Origin: Nemertoderma westbladi
Lineage: Eukaryota; Xenacoelomorpha; Nemertodermatida; Nemertodermatidae
DNA: 64,000 nucleotides
Direction: 5' to 3'
Assembly: GCA_032718475.1 (NCBI GenBank)
Contig: JAUCBJ010008984.1
Location: forward strand, 1-64,000
In this document: positions 23,285 through 33,873 of the stretch, piece by piece
How positions within the stretch are numbered: the first letter of the stretch is position 1
Layout: each line of letters opens with the position of its first letter
Notes under the pieces: generated by a model
Databases searched by the model: none
Told to the model about the DNA's origin: nothing
Seen by the model: only the letters and a program-made list of their open reading frames with translations
Program-made: the position numbers and the translations under genes

Positions 23285-24567
23285 AACATAGAAGATCAAA
23301 TTTTCTAGAACAGTGATTGTTTTTTTGGTCATTCCATGTTATATTGAAAATATTTGACTTCAAAGTTTTCCCTAATATTGCAGTTATCACAATGAAAATT
23401 GCCCATCTTTTGAATTTGGCTCAAAATGATAAGAAATTGATGTTTACTAAAATTGGTCTTTTCATTATATAAGTATTAATGCCTAATGTGAAGAAAAACA
23501 TCCAAAATGTAATTCTGGATATATATAGTTGTGACCAACTTGGCGAATGAAATGTTACTTTTCGTTTGTAACACACGTAACATATATAATATAACTAAAA
23601 GTTTCAATTTCTAAGCTTTCACTACATTTGGTAAGCCATGGTATGGTTAAGCATACAAAGTAAGACTGTTATGTGCTCTAAAATGCCACAAAGAGTAAAG
23701 TATGTGAATAATCCAGTACAACTTACCAGATCATTAAAAAATGTAACACACGTAACATATATTTATTTACAAATAATTCAATGAGATATAATAACATCAA
23801 TTATAAATTATATACCATTCATTAAGGGGGATTCGCACTGGAGGTAAGAATGACTCGTGACCAGTCATGAAACTTAAGTATAACCAATCAAAAGAGAAAG
23901 ATTTCCGTTTTTATTACGCTGTACTCTTTTTTCATTGGGTAGCTGTCTGTACTCAAGTTTCATGACTAGGCATGACTCATTCTTATCCAGTGTGAATCCC
24001 CCTTAATGAATGGTATATAATTTCTAATTGATATTATTATATCATTGAATTATTTTGTAATTAAATATATAACTTTGAAATTCATACATGTAACACACGT
24101 AACATGTTACGTGTGTTACATTTTTTAATTGTCTTGTAAGTTGAACTGGATTATTCGCATACTTTACTCTTTGTGGCATTTTAGAGCACATAACATTCTT
24201 GCTTTGTATGCTTAACCATGGCTTTCCAAATGTAGTGAAAGCCTAGAAATTAAAACTTTTAGTTATATTATGTTACGTGTGTTACAAACGAAAAGTAACA
24301 TTTCATTCGCAATTTGGTCACAACTATATTATCCAGAATTACATTTTGGATATTTTTTCCTTACATTAGACTTTAACACTTATGTAATGACAAGAAAAGT
24401 TTTAGTAAACATGAATTTTTTTATCATTTCCAGCCAAATTCATAATAAGTGCAATTTTTATTATGATAACTGCAATATTAGGGCAAACTTTGAAGTCAAA
24501 TATTTTCAATATAACATGGAATGACTAAGAATCAATCAGTGTTCTAGAAAATTTGATCTTCTATGTA
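23285..24567. repeat. Long inverted repeat (fold-back palindrome), arms about 640 bp
   Basis: The sequence reads nearly the same on both strands around a centre close to 23914. For example, CATAGAAGATCAAATTTTC at 23286 pairs with GAAAATTTGATCTTCTATG near 24547, and the CCATGG-containing segments at 23637 and 24217 pair as well. Arms look about 85-90% identical with small indels. The word GTAACACACGTAACA or its complement recurs at about 23185, 23570, 23745, 24090-24120 and 24275. No coding capacity; a fold-back transposon or old inverted duplication is likely. Confidence 0.85.
23824..24005. mobile_element. MITE-like core of the palindrome
   Basis: The central 180 bp is bounded by AAGGGGGATTCGCACTGGA and its near reverse complement, TCCAGTGTGAATCCCCCTT. 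The interior (CAATCAAAAGAG...) is less palindromic than the ends. It may be a separate small transposon at the symmetry centre, or simply the palindrome's loop region. Confidence 0.45.
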
Positions 24568-25230
24568 TATTATAAGATATGCAGCAATGACATGATAGGA
24601 AGGAAAAAATATTTTTTCCCCTGGGACCACTTCTCGTGGAATGGACCACACAATCTTACATTTCTTACATAATCTTACTAACAATCTAATTAAGGAGACC
24701 ATTACCCCCAATGAAAGTTTAATTTCGAAAATTTACAAAATGGAAAATAAAATCATTAATTTTTGTAGTTTGGTAGTAGGGCTTTCATGTGGAGACACGT
24801 CGAGTGATTTTTCACCACAAACATATCTAGGTCTATTGAGCCAAACACATGGGCCTAGAACTACAACCCATACAGATCCTTAATAACTACCTGCTCAAAA
24901 AGTGCCATATTTTTCGAACAAAATGGTTTGGGTTGTTTCAAAGTAAAAGATCACAGATCATTGTGTTAAATTTCATAATATATTTATAAATAAACAGATA
25001 TTGATAAACCAATCTATACCTATTAGCAACATAAATGTATCACATGAGGGAGGGGGGGGGGGGGGGGGGGGTAAACGCCAAGAAAATGGAGTGTAAACTC
25101 TACGTCAATAATCAGCTGTCGGCAACCGTCATTTATTGACAACATCTCGTTTATTGTTTTGGTTAGAATAACTCGCCATAGAATAACATCGCATCCTGCC
25201 CCTTATAACTATTGTCAGTTTTCGTCCATT
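24568..25230. other. Intergenic DNA with poly-G tract
   Basis: No gene recognised. A G run is at 25052-25071. A copy of a dispersed motif (CGTTTATTGTTTTGGTTAG, 25148-25166) lies just before the 48-bp array; related copies are at 36985, 41640-42200, 55878 and 56722. Confidence 0.5.
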
Positions 25231-27098
25231 GGCGTAGCGTTACACCCAGTAATAACTCGCACCACAATATATTTTTATCAGCGTAGCATTACACCCAGTA
25301 ATAACTCGCACCACAATATATATTATCAGCGTAGCGTTACACCCAGTAATAACTCGCACCACAATATCTATTATCGGCGTAGCGTTACACCCAGTAATAA
25401 CTCGCACCACAATATATATTATCGGCGTAGCGTTACACCCAGTAATAACTCGCACCACAATATCTATTATCGGCGTAGCGTTACACCCAGTAATAACTCG
25501 CACCACAATATCTATTATCGGCGTAGCGTTCCACCCAGTAATAACTCGCACCACAATATATATTATCGGCGTAGCGTTACACCCAGTAATAACTCGCACC
25601 ACAATATCTATTATCGGCGTAGCGTTACACCCAGTAATAACTCGCACCACAATATCTATTATCGGCGTAGCGTTCCACCCAGTAATAACTCGCACCACAA
25701 TATATATTATCGGCGTAGCGTTACACCCAGTAATAACTCGCACCACAATATTTATTATCGGCGTAGCGTTACACCCAGTAATAACTCGCACCACAATATA
25801 TATTATCGGCGTAGCGTTACACCCAGTAATAACTCGCACCACAATATCTATTATCGGCGTAGCGTTCCACCCAGTAATAACTCGCACCACAATATATATT
25901 ATCGGCGTAGCGTTACACCCAGTAATAACTCGCACCACAATATCTATTATCAGCGTAGCGTTACACCCAGTAATAACTCGCACCACAATATATATTATCG
26001 GCATAGCGTTACACCCAGTAATAACTCGCACCACAATATCTATTATCGGCGTAGCGTTACACCCAGTAATAACTCGCACCACAATATATATTATCGGCGT
26101 AGCGTTACACCCAGTAATAACTCGCACCACAATATATATTATCAGCGTAGCGTTACACCCAGTAATAACTCGCACCACAATATCTATTATCGGCGTAGCG
26201 TTACACCCAGTAATAACTCGCACCACAATATATATTATCGGTGTAGCATTACACCCAGTAATAACTCGCACCACAATATATATTATCGGTGTAGCGTTAC
26301 ACCCAGTAATAACTCGCACCACAATATCTATTATCGGCGTAGCGTTACACCCAGTAATAACTCGCACCACAATATATATTATCGGCATAGCGTTACACCC
26401 AGTAATAACTCGCACCACAATATCTATTATCGGCGTAGCGTTACACCCAGTAATAACTCGCACCACAATATATATTATCGGCGTAGCGTTACACCCAGTA
26501 ATAACTCGCACCACAATATATATTATCAGCGTAGCGTTACACCCAGTAATAACTCGCACCACAATATCTATTATCGGCGTAGCGTTACACCCAGTAATAA
26601 CTCGCACCACAATATCTATTATCGGCGTAGCGTTACACCCAGTAATAACTCGCACCACAATATCTATTATCGGCGTAGCGTTACACCCAGTAATAACTCG
26701 CACCACAATATATATTATCAGCGTAGCGTTACACACAGTAATAACTCGCACCACAATATCTATTATCGGCGTCGCGTTACACCCAGTAATAACTCGCACC
26801 ACAATATATATTATCGGCGTAGCGTTACACCCAGTAATAACTCACACCACAATATCTATTATCGGCGTAGCGTTACACCCATTAATAACTCGCACCACAA
26901 TATATATTATCGGAGTAGCGTTACACCCAGTAATAACTCGCACCACAATATCTATTATCGGCATAGCGTTACACCCAGTAATAACTCGCACCACAATATA
27001 TATTATCGGTGTAGCGTTACACCCAGTAATAACTCACACCACAATATATATTATCGGTGTAGCGTTACACCCAGTAATAACTCGCACCACAATATATA
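25231..27098 (+). repeat. 48-bp tandem satellite, left block (~39 copies)
   Basis: Head-to-tail 48-bp units with GTAGCGTTACACCCAGTA and ATAACTCGCACCACAATA. Because 48 is divisible by three and the unit lacks stops in some frames, long frames run on both strands (652 aa plus, 520 aa minus); they are artefacts. Variant positions are few (ATATATATT/ATATCTATT, CGGCGT/CAGCGT/CGGTGT). The block is cut off exactly at the left LTR of the BEL/Pao element and continues after it. Confidence 0.97.
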
Positions 27099-27471
27099 TG
27101 TTGGAGATTTATATTAGCTTTTATTAACATTCTTCCCATAGTTTTTCTAAACATTATATTATCATGATTATTAGTTGGCAATTTACCATTATAGATAGGC
27201 TTACTTTGAAGTATTATATTTGTCACATTGTTACATTAATTAACAGCTGATTTATCTATTGAGGTTTACTCTTTACCATTTACTCTTTTGATATTCATAG
27301 TTATTGTTGTTGTTTTTTGTTGTCGTAAAACTTTCAATAATATTGCCAATATGTATACTTATACTGTAGGAATAGCTCTGTTTATATATTAAATATACTA
27401 TAAGATTATTGTTTATTATATTCGACATCTTATACTAAAAACTCTTTATCAATCCTTCGGGAACCCCAACA
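27099..27471 (+). repeat. 5' LTR of BEL/Pao element
   Basis: 373 bp, TG...CA. It is followed after two bases by TGGAGCCTTCAGAGAG, a likely primer-binding site (TGG as expected for pairing with a tRNA CCA end); I cannot name the tRNA with confidence. Confidence 0.95.
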
Positions 27472-27881
27472 AGTGGAGCCTTCAGAGAGAAACAGACTAT
27501 CCTACGGTATTTCATTCAACGAGACAACAATGTTTCGATGTTGATTTCTTCAAGTTGTGAACATTTACACAATAACTCGCTTTGATCAATTCACTCAAGA
27601 AGCAGCATCTGTATTGTTATCGCCTTCAGTTGAACTCAAATTACCTCGGACATTGCGGTAAGATCGAACCAAAGTAACTATTATTGTAACAAGATTTAAC
27701 TGATCATTTTCTTGTATCTTATATAAATACTGTATTTATTTGATATCGTGTTTAATATTTTGACAGTATTGATTAATTGCACAATTTATAGTTACAATAT
27801 TTGTATAGGGATTTAAATTCGTAGCCTAAAATCAAATTTTCTCAAAATCAAATTATTGGATCAACAAAATATAAATACTGT

Positions 27882-29537
27882 ATGGAGCAATTAAAGTCAC
27901 AACGTGCAGGGAAACGGGGATATTTAACTAGATTAATTTCACAAACTAATACACTATTGTTAGTGACTGAGAAGGATCCTATAGAACTAGAGGTGTTGCG
28001 TGATAACATTTTTGATGTTTTAAATTGGTTAAAGGAAAAGGATGAGGATTATCAAAGTTATATTTCACCAGATACTATTGAAAAGGATGTTATAGAATGT
28101 GAAAGCCGTCAATATGAGGGAAGTCACGCAATAAAAAAGATAGAAAAATTTCTTGAGTCCATTAAATCTACAACGGCAGTAAATATATCATCACAATCTC
28201 TTGATAGTAGTCATTATAACCCATTAGATTCATCACAATTCCGGGCACACACAACACTATCAACCGGCACATTACCAAAATTCTCAGGTGATCTATTGCA
28301 ATGGATAGAATTTCGTGATACATTTCAGAGTTCCGTTCACAATAATCCCAAAATTTCCAGCGTTGATAAATTTGTAATTTTGTTAGGACAACTTCATGGC
28401 GCAGCCAAAGAGTCTATTGCTGGGATTCCTTTGAACGCAGCAAATTATTCGCACGTATGGGACATTTTAGAATCACGTTTTGGTAATGCAGAAGCAATTT
28501 CTTACAAACTCATGGAAATATTTTTAACTTATCAGCCAGTCTCCACAATGAACATGAAAGAAGTACAATTACTGCATGACAAATATAAGTCCACCATTAG
28601 ACAATTGGAATCACTTAATGTGAACCCAACTAGCTATGAAGTCTTGCTCAAACCTGTTGTAATGAGTAAACTTCCAATAGAATTCAGGTTGATAATGCGA
28701 AAGAAACCAAACTTCAATACAATCGGCATTGAGCGGCTTCTAGAGTACATGCAGACAGAATTACAAACTAGGACACTGTGTGAGTTAGAATTGAAGACTC
28801 ATGCTCAACACAAACTGGCAACCAATACTACTTACGATAATTTTAAGCAACGGAAATCCACATCTGTTTCTTCTATGGTTCCAACAACTGCTGCACTTGT
28901 TGCTATAAAGCCCAAAATAAGTTGCATATTTTGCAATGGCAATCATTATTCTTCATCATGCAATTCAATAAGAGATGTCAAATCTAGGCGAGAAAAACTC
29001 ACTAGTGAAAAATGTTGTTTCATTTGTTTATCCAAAAACCATTTCAAACCAAATTGTCCCAAGGCAGATAAACAGTGTTTCAGTTGCAAACGCAAAGGGC
29101 ATCATTCAAGCATTTGTTACACGGCAAACAATGGCAAGTCAGTCAGTAATGCTGCCATTGTCCATAGCAATTCGAGTTCGACAACTGGAATGTCGGACAC
29201 AGCAATGCAGTTGAATCACAATTCGGCATCATTAAGTGCTCAACCACAATCACAAGTCTCACAAATAAATTCAAGGGCAATTGCCTACCCTAGTCAAGGT
29301 GTTGTCAATATGGTAGTTTGTGAGACAACACAAACGTCGATAACTCGACAATCACATATGTTCAATGAACAAGAGCACGCCACTCAAACAACTGTTTCAA
29401 TTTATTGGAAACAGCAACACTTAAATGTTACAATCCCAAGAATAAAAGGGAGCTTCATGTTCGTGTTCTATTTGATAAAGGGTCACATCGAAGTTATATT
29501 ACAGATAAAGTCTGCAACGAACTTGATCTTGAAGTAG
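27882..29537 (+). CDS. gag: BEL/Pao gag polyprotein
   Basis: A 551-codon frame encoding the structural protein of the retrotransposon particle. An N-terminal basic/coiled region (1-100) is followed by a DUF1759-type capsid region (about 130-280, beginning LPKFSGDLLQWIEFRDTF). Three zinc knuckles of CCHC type lie at about 348-360, 379-392 and 399-412 (e.g. CFICLSKNHFKPNC), as expected for RNA binding. The frame ends 132 bp inside the next frame; translation must shift -1 near 29390-29410 to reach protease, or the copy has a one-base mutation there. No classical slippery heptamer is obvious. Confidence 0.92.
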   Translation: MEQLKSQRAGKRGYLTRLISQTNTLLLVTEKDPIELEVLRDNIFDVLNWLKEKDEDYQSYISPDTIEKDVIECESRQYEGSHAIKKIEKFLESIKSTTAVNISSQSLDSSHYNPLDSSQFRAHTTLSTGTLPKFSGDLLQWIEFRDTFQSSVHNNPKISSVDKFVILLGQLHGAAKESIAGIPLNAANYSHVWDILESRFGNAEAISYKLMEIFLTYQPVSTMNMKEVQLLHDKYKSTIRQLESLNVNPTSYEVLLKPVVMSKLPIEFRLIMRKKPNFNTIGIERLLEYMQTELQTRTLCELELKTHAQHKLATNTTYDNFKQRKSTSVSSMVPTTAALVAIKPKISCIFCNGNHYSSSCNSIRDVKSRREKLTSEKCCFICLSKNHFKPNCPKADKQCFSCKRKGHHSSICYTANNGKSVSNAAIVHSNSSSTTGMSDTAMQLNHNSASLSAQPQSQVSQINSRAIAYPSQGVVNMVVCETTQTSITRQSHMFNEQEHATQTTVSIYWKQQHLNVTIPRIKGSFMFVFYLIKGHIEVILQIKSATNLILK

Positions 29538-31681
29538 TTGGAAAGGGTTTCATTCACGTTAGTTCATTTTTGTCAAGGATGCCGAAAAGAATTGAATGCA
29601 ATTTAGTTAAGTTCAATTTAATAAAAGGGACAGCAAATATTGTGGTAGAGGCCACAGCTGTTCCATTTATTTGCCTTCCATTTGGTCCGCAGGAGTGCCA
29701 AACACAACAATACAGTCATCTTCGCAACCTAAACCTTGCAGATGACTTTCGCAGTTCGCATAAAGAGATTGGTGTTCTTATTGGGGCAGATTTGTACAAC
29801 AATCTTGTTGATGCTGGAAATGTCCGCAAGGGGCATCTAAGTGATCAGCCTGTTGCTACAAAATCTGTCTTTGGTTGGTTGTTAACAGGACCAATAGAAG
29901 AATCCGAAAATATGTCGACAGAAAATACAGCCTTAGTTGCTAGCAATGATACCTGTGATTGTACAAGAGAATTAACAAAGATTCTCAAGACATTTTGGGA
30001 ATTGGAATCAGCTGGAGTTTCAACTCCTGATCATGTTCATAACAATTTTTGTAAGGAAATCATGTTTGAAAATGGGCGATACTCAGTAAACTTGCCATGG
30101 AAAGACAATGTAGCGCCACTTCAAAATCATTACTCACTTTCACTTGGACGTCTCCAATCATTGGTTAAACGTTTCTTACGCAACCCCACACTTTATCATC
30201 GTTACAGTGAAGTTCTGAGTGACTACTGTAAACGCGGTTTTATTGAAGAAGTTAATGACCCAAGTGAATCATGTGGCATCACTCATTATATCCCTCATCA
30301 TTGCGTTATAAGGGAAGATCACAACACAACAAAGCTGCGAATAGTATTTGATGGTAGTGCCAGAGACTCAAAACAAGATTTATCACTCAATGACACATTG
30401 TATACTGGCCCTTCTCTGGTATCAAATATTGTTTCGATTATGATTCGCTTTCGCTTGTATCAGTATGTGCTGTTGGCAGATATTGAAAAAGCTTTTCTTA
30501 TGGTTTCAGTAAACTCTGAACATCGTGATGCTTTAAGGTTTTTATGGATGCAGAATCCTTTAGATCAAGCCAATGATACTGTCAAGGTTTATCGGTGGTG
30601 CAGAGTTCCATTTGGATTAAACCCATCCCCTTTCTTATTACATGGTACTGTTAGTCATCATTTATCTGAGGAAAACAAATCACCACATGTCAATGATGCT
30701 ACTAGTACTGCAATCAATGTACTAGGCAATGATTTGTATGTCGACAACTTGCAAACAGGGGCAGACACAGTCAACGAAATATTATCATTGTATTATTATA
30801 CAAAGACTATGCTCTTGAGAGGTGGATTTAATCTTAGGTCCTGGGAATCAAATTCTCTCCCAGCAAAACACATTATACATGAGTGTGAACAATCGATTGA
30901 TAGCGTCCACAAGCCACCTCAAGTCACAACAAATTCACTTTCCTCCCATTCGTTTACACTCAATCAAATGAACACTGACACTCGCTACATAAAGGTATTA
31001 GGCATTGAGTGGTCACCAATGCAAGATGATTTCAAATACTCATTTAGAAATATCCTTCAGTTAATTGACACACTCCCACCTACTAAACGTAGTATACTCA
31101 AGATAACTGGCCGCATCTTTGATCCAATGGGTTTTTTTAGTCCCATTGTCACCCAGTTAAAGGTATTATTTCAAGAACTTATTGGATTCAACTGGGACAG
31201 TGTATTGTCACCAGATTTAAACAAAAGGTGGAAATCTTTCATTTATAACCTTGCATCATTAAATGATATTACCATTCCAAGGATTTACTTTCCAGATTCA
31301 AATGCATTTGTTTCTCATTTAGTAGAGTATGGAGAGTTACATGCATTCGGGGATGCATCTAAAAAGGCATATGCAGCATGTATTTACTTGTGTCTGCGGA
31401 AACCAAATCAAACCCCCCAATCTACACTAGTGGTTGCAAAGTCTCGTGTCGCACCTTTGAAGGAACAATCTTCATCGAAGTCTTCATCTAAGCCCCCATC
31501 AATGCCCCGTCTAGAACTATTGGCTGCAGTTTTGGCAGCTCGCTTGCTAAACACAGTTCTTGATTCTTTGCTACCACTCAAACTCACGCCTAAGTTTTTT
31601 TGTTGGTCTGACTCTCAAAATGTAATTTGTTGGATTCGCAATACAACCAAGGAGTTCAAACCATTTATCGAAAATAAGTGA
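29405..31681 (+). CDS. pol: BEL/Pao pol, N-terminal part (protease, RT, RNase H)
   Basis: A 758-codon frame. It contains an aspartic protease-like DUF1758 region at residues 18-140, with LFDKGSHRS at 22-30 where the family usually has D-S/T-G. RT follows: LADIEKAF at 357-364 and LYVDNLQTG at 444-452, the YVDD box reading YVDN, which some BEL/Pao lineages carry. A Peptidase_A17/connection region is at about 530-640. RNase H-like motifs are AFGDASKK (Asp650), PRLELLAA (Glu704) and WSDSQNV (Asp736). The first codon read is TTG, so this is a continuation of gag by frameshift rather than an independent start. The frame stops just after RNase H. Confidence 0.93.
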   Translation: METATLKCYNPKNKRELHVRVLFDKGSHRSYITDKVCNELDLEVVGKGFIHVSSFLSRMPKRIECNLVKFNLIKGTANIVVEATAVPFICLPFGPQECQTQQYSHLRNLNLADDFRSSHKEIGVLIGADLYNNLVDAGNVRKGHLSDQPVATKSVFGWLLTGPIEESENMSTENTALVASNDTCDCTRELTKILKTFWELESAGVSTPDHVHNNFCKEIMFENGRYSVNLPWKDNVAPLQNHYSLSLGRLQSLVKRFLRNPTLYHRYSEVLSDYCKRGFIEEVNDPSESCGITHYIPHHCVIREDHNTTKLRIVFDGSARDSKQDLSLNDTLYTGPSLVSNIVSIMIRFRLYQYVLLADIEKAFLMVSVNSEHRDALRFLWMQNPLDQANDTVKVYRWCRVPFGLNPSPFLLHGTVSHHLSEENKSPHVNDATSTAINVLGNDLYVDNLQTGADTVNEILSLYYYTKTMLLRGGFNLRSWESNSLPAKHIIHECEQSIDSVHKPPQVTTNSLSSHSFTLNQMNTDTRYIKVLGIEWSPMQDDFKYSFRNILQLIDTLPPTKRSILKITGRIFDPMGFFSPIVTQLKVLFQELIGFNWDSVLSPDLNKRWKSFIYNLASLNDITIPRIYFPDSNAFVSHLVEYGELHAFGDASKKAYAACIYLCLRKPNQTPQSTLVVAKSRVAPLKEQSSSKSSSKPPSMPRLELLAAVLAARLLNTVLDSLLPLKLTPKFFCWSDSQNVICWIRNTTKEFKPFIENK

Positions 31682-33300
31682 TGTACTTGCAGGCGTGTTC
31701 GACACCTCGGCTAAGTGCGTTCTGGAAGTCAGATATATATATATATATTATAGAACCAACAAAACCATCAATTAATTCAGTGATAAATTCAGAGAAGTTC
31801 AACTCTTACATGAAACTACTTCGCTGTACATGCTATGTAATTCGATTCATTAATAATTTGAAGTCAAAGATTAAAGGTAATACTAAAGAAACATATGGCC
31901 CAATAACCACATCTGAAATTCGATCTTCCGAGAAACTTTGGATTCGAGAAACGCAATCTATCGAATTTAAGACTGAACTAATCTACATGAAATCAAAAGA
32001 AGGGAAATGTCCATCTCTTCTAAATAGTCTAAAGTTATTCTTGGATAAAGATGATATTCTGCGGTATGAAACTCGTCTTCAAAATGCTCAATTGAAATAT
32101 GATCAGATATTTCCTATTATTTTGCCCAAAAATTCACACCTTAGCTCATTAATCATCAGTGATGCCCACAATCAAGTTATTCATAGTGGTGTTCAAGATA
32201 CTCTAATACAACTACGGACACGTTTCTGGATACCACAGGGTAGACAACGTGTTAAGTCAATTTTGCATCGCTGCGTACCTTGTAGAAGGATACAAGGATA
32301 CCCTTACAGACTACCTCAAGCTCCACCCCTTCCTCCATTTCGTGTTGATCAGTCCTATCCATTCGCCAATGTTGGAATTGACATGGCTGGTCCACTTTAT
32401 GTAAAGTCAGAAGTGTCTACTGACAGTACGTTGAAGGTTTACATTTGCCTTTATACATGCCCCAGCACAAGAGCAATTCATCTGGATTTACTTAACGATC
32501 TCACAAGTGAAACATTCATAAATTCGTTGAGGCAATTCATAGCTCGAAGAGGAGTCCCAATTCGCATCTTGTCTGACAATGGTGCCACGTTTAAAAGAGC
32601 ATCGCGAGAATTAAAGAAACTCTATAAACAAATCGTGAAATCACCTGAAGTCATAACATATTGTTGCCAAAATAGAATAACTTGGCAATTTAATGTGGCT
32701 TTAGCCCCATGGTGGGGAGGCCTGTGGGAAAGGCTTGTTCAGTCAACCAAGAAATGTCTCCGCAAAGTCATTGGACGTGCCATATTGTCATCTGATGCTC
32801 TGAGAACAATCCTCGTAGAAGTCGAAGGAGTTCTCAATTCAAGACCACTTACCTATGTCGACACTGAAGATAACGTTGACATATTAACTCCAAATCATCT
32901 TCTTTGTGGCCGTCGCCTAGGTTCATTACCTGATGAGACTGAAGTATCTGAACAATTGAGAGCAACTCAAAACAGTCTTAGACAATCTTACAAACTACGG
33001 AAGAGTTTGATAGCTCAATTTTGGAAATCTTGGTTAGATGACTATCTTTGTTTCATGAAAAGTCAACATTGGACTAACACTAAAGACAACAAATCCAATA
33101 TCAAGATTGGAGATATTGTGATTATACATCAAGCTCATAAACCTCGTGCTTTCTGGAAGTTTGGTCGGATAGCAAAACTTATCCATGGCCGAGATGAGCG
33201 TGTCCGTGCAGCTGATGTCACAGTAGGACTAAAAAAGGTCGGAAACCATATTATACAGCGACCAATAAGTTTACTATATCCACTTGAAGTTCAATCATAA
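31678..33300 (+). CDS. pol: BEL/Pao pol, C-terminal part (integrase)
   Basis: A 540-codon frame in a different phase, overlapping the previous stop. An integrase zinc-binding domain has His164, His169, Cys199 and Cys202. The catalytic triad is in place: Asp235 (VGIDMAGP), Asp300 (ILSDNGATF) and Glu351 (GGLWERL). A DUF5641-type C terminus follows (about 430-535). The first 35 residues include an odd stretch over an AT microsatellite (31733-31748). The conserved linker that normally joins RNase H to the integrase zinc finger (the W-x-Y-V-P-T ... N-P-A-D region) is missing, so a deletion plus frame change is likely. Confidence 0.92.
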   Translation: MMYLQACSTPRLSAFWKSDIYIYIIEPTKPSINSVINSEKFNSYMKLLRCTCYVIRFINNLKSKIKGNTKETYGPITTSEIRSSEKLWIRETQSIEFKTELIYMKSKEGKCPSLLNSLKLFLDKDDILRYETRLQNAQLKYDQIFPIILPKNSHLSSLIISDAHNQVIHSGVQDTLIQLRTRFWIPQGRQRVKSILHRCVPCRRIQGYPYRLPQAPPLPPFRVDQSYPFANVGIDMAGPLYVKSEVSTDSTLKVYICLYTCPSTRAIHLDLLNDLTSETFINSLRQFIARRGVPIRILSDNGATFKRASRELKKLYKQIVKSPEVITYCCQNRITWQFNVALAPWWGGLWERLVQSTKKCLRKVIGRAILSSDALRTILVEVEGVLNSRPLTYVDTEDNVDILTPNHLLCGRRLGSLPDETEVSEQLRATQNSLRQSYKLRKSLIAQFWKSWLDDYLCFMKSQHWTNTKDNKSNIKIGDIVIIHQAHKPRAFWKFGRIAKLIHGRDERVRAADVTVGLKKVGNHIIQRPISLLYPLEVQS

Positions 33301-33490
33301 AAAACAGGTGGATTAGTACTAAAAATGTTGAACTCAGAACCAAATGCACTACCTACTTAGACATGTTTGTTATTAATATTGATTGATATATTTAATAGTT
33401 TATACAGCATAATTATAAAATACCATTACATAGTGGAATATAATTATTTTAGCTTATTATCAAACTCATGTATGAATATTACATATTCAT

Positions 33491-33500
33491 GGTGGGGAGA
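33491..33500 (+). promoter_or_regulatory. Polypurine tract
   Basis: GGTGGGGAGA immediately upstream of the right LTR, the expected plus-strand DNA primer site of an LTR retrotransposon. Confidence 0.8.
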
Positions 33501-33873
33501 TGTTGGAGATTTATATTAGCTTTTATTAACATTCTTCCCATAGTTTTTCTAAACATTATATTATCATGATTATTAGTTGGCAATTTACCATTATACATAG
33601 GCTTACTTTGAAGTATTATATTTGTCACATTGTTACATTAATTAACAGCTGATTTATCTATTGAGGTTTACTCTTTACCATTTACTCTTTTGATATTCAT
33701 AGTTATTGTTGTTGTTTTTTGTTGTCGTAAAACTTTCAATAATATTGCCAATATGTATACTTATACTGTAGGAATAGCTCTGTTTATATATTAAATATAC
33801 TATAAGATTATTGTTTATTATATTCGACATCTTATACTAAAAACTCTTTATCAATCCTTCGGGAACCCCAACA
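33501..33873 (+). repeat. 3' LTR of BEL/Pao element
   Basis: 373 bp, identical to the left LTR except one base (position 96 of the LTR). It is followed directly by the ATATA target duplication and then 48-bp satellite. Confidence 0.95.

Larger units (their letters stand above)
27099..33873 (+). mobile_element. BEL/Pao LTR retrotransposon, 6,775 bp
   Basis: A complete structure: two 373-bp LTRs (27099-27471 and 33501-33873) starting TGTTGGAG and ending CCCCAACA, a purine-rich tract GGTGGGGAGA directly before the right LTR, and a 5-bp target duplication ATATA on both sides. I compared the LTRs base by base and found one difference (G at 27194, C at 33596). The order gag - protease - RT - RNase H - integrase with DUF1759 and DUF5641 regions is that of BEL/Pao. 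Pol is split over two frames and lacks a segment between RNase H and integrase, so this copy is probably not autonomous. It inserted into the 48-bp satellite. Confidence 0.96.

Noticed and set aside
25159-27117. A 652-codon plus-strand frame and a 520-codon minus-strand frame
   Set aside because: Both follow the 48-bp tandem unit, which is a multiple of three and happens to lack stops; no start or splice context and no domain.
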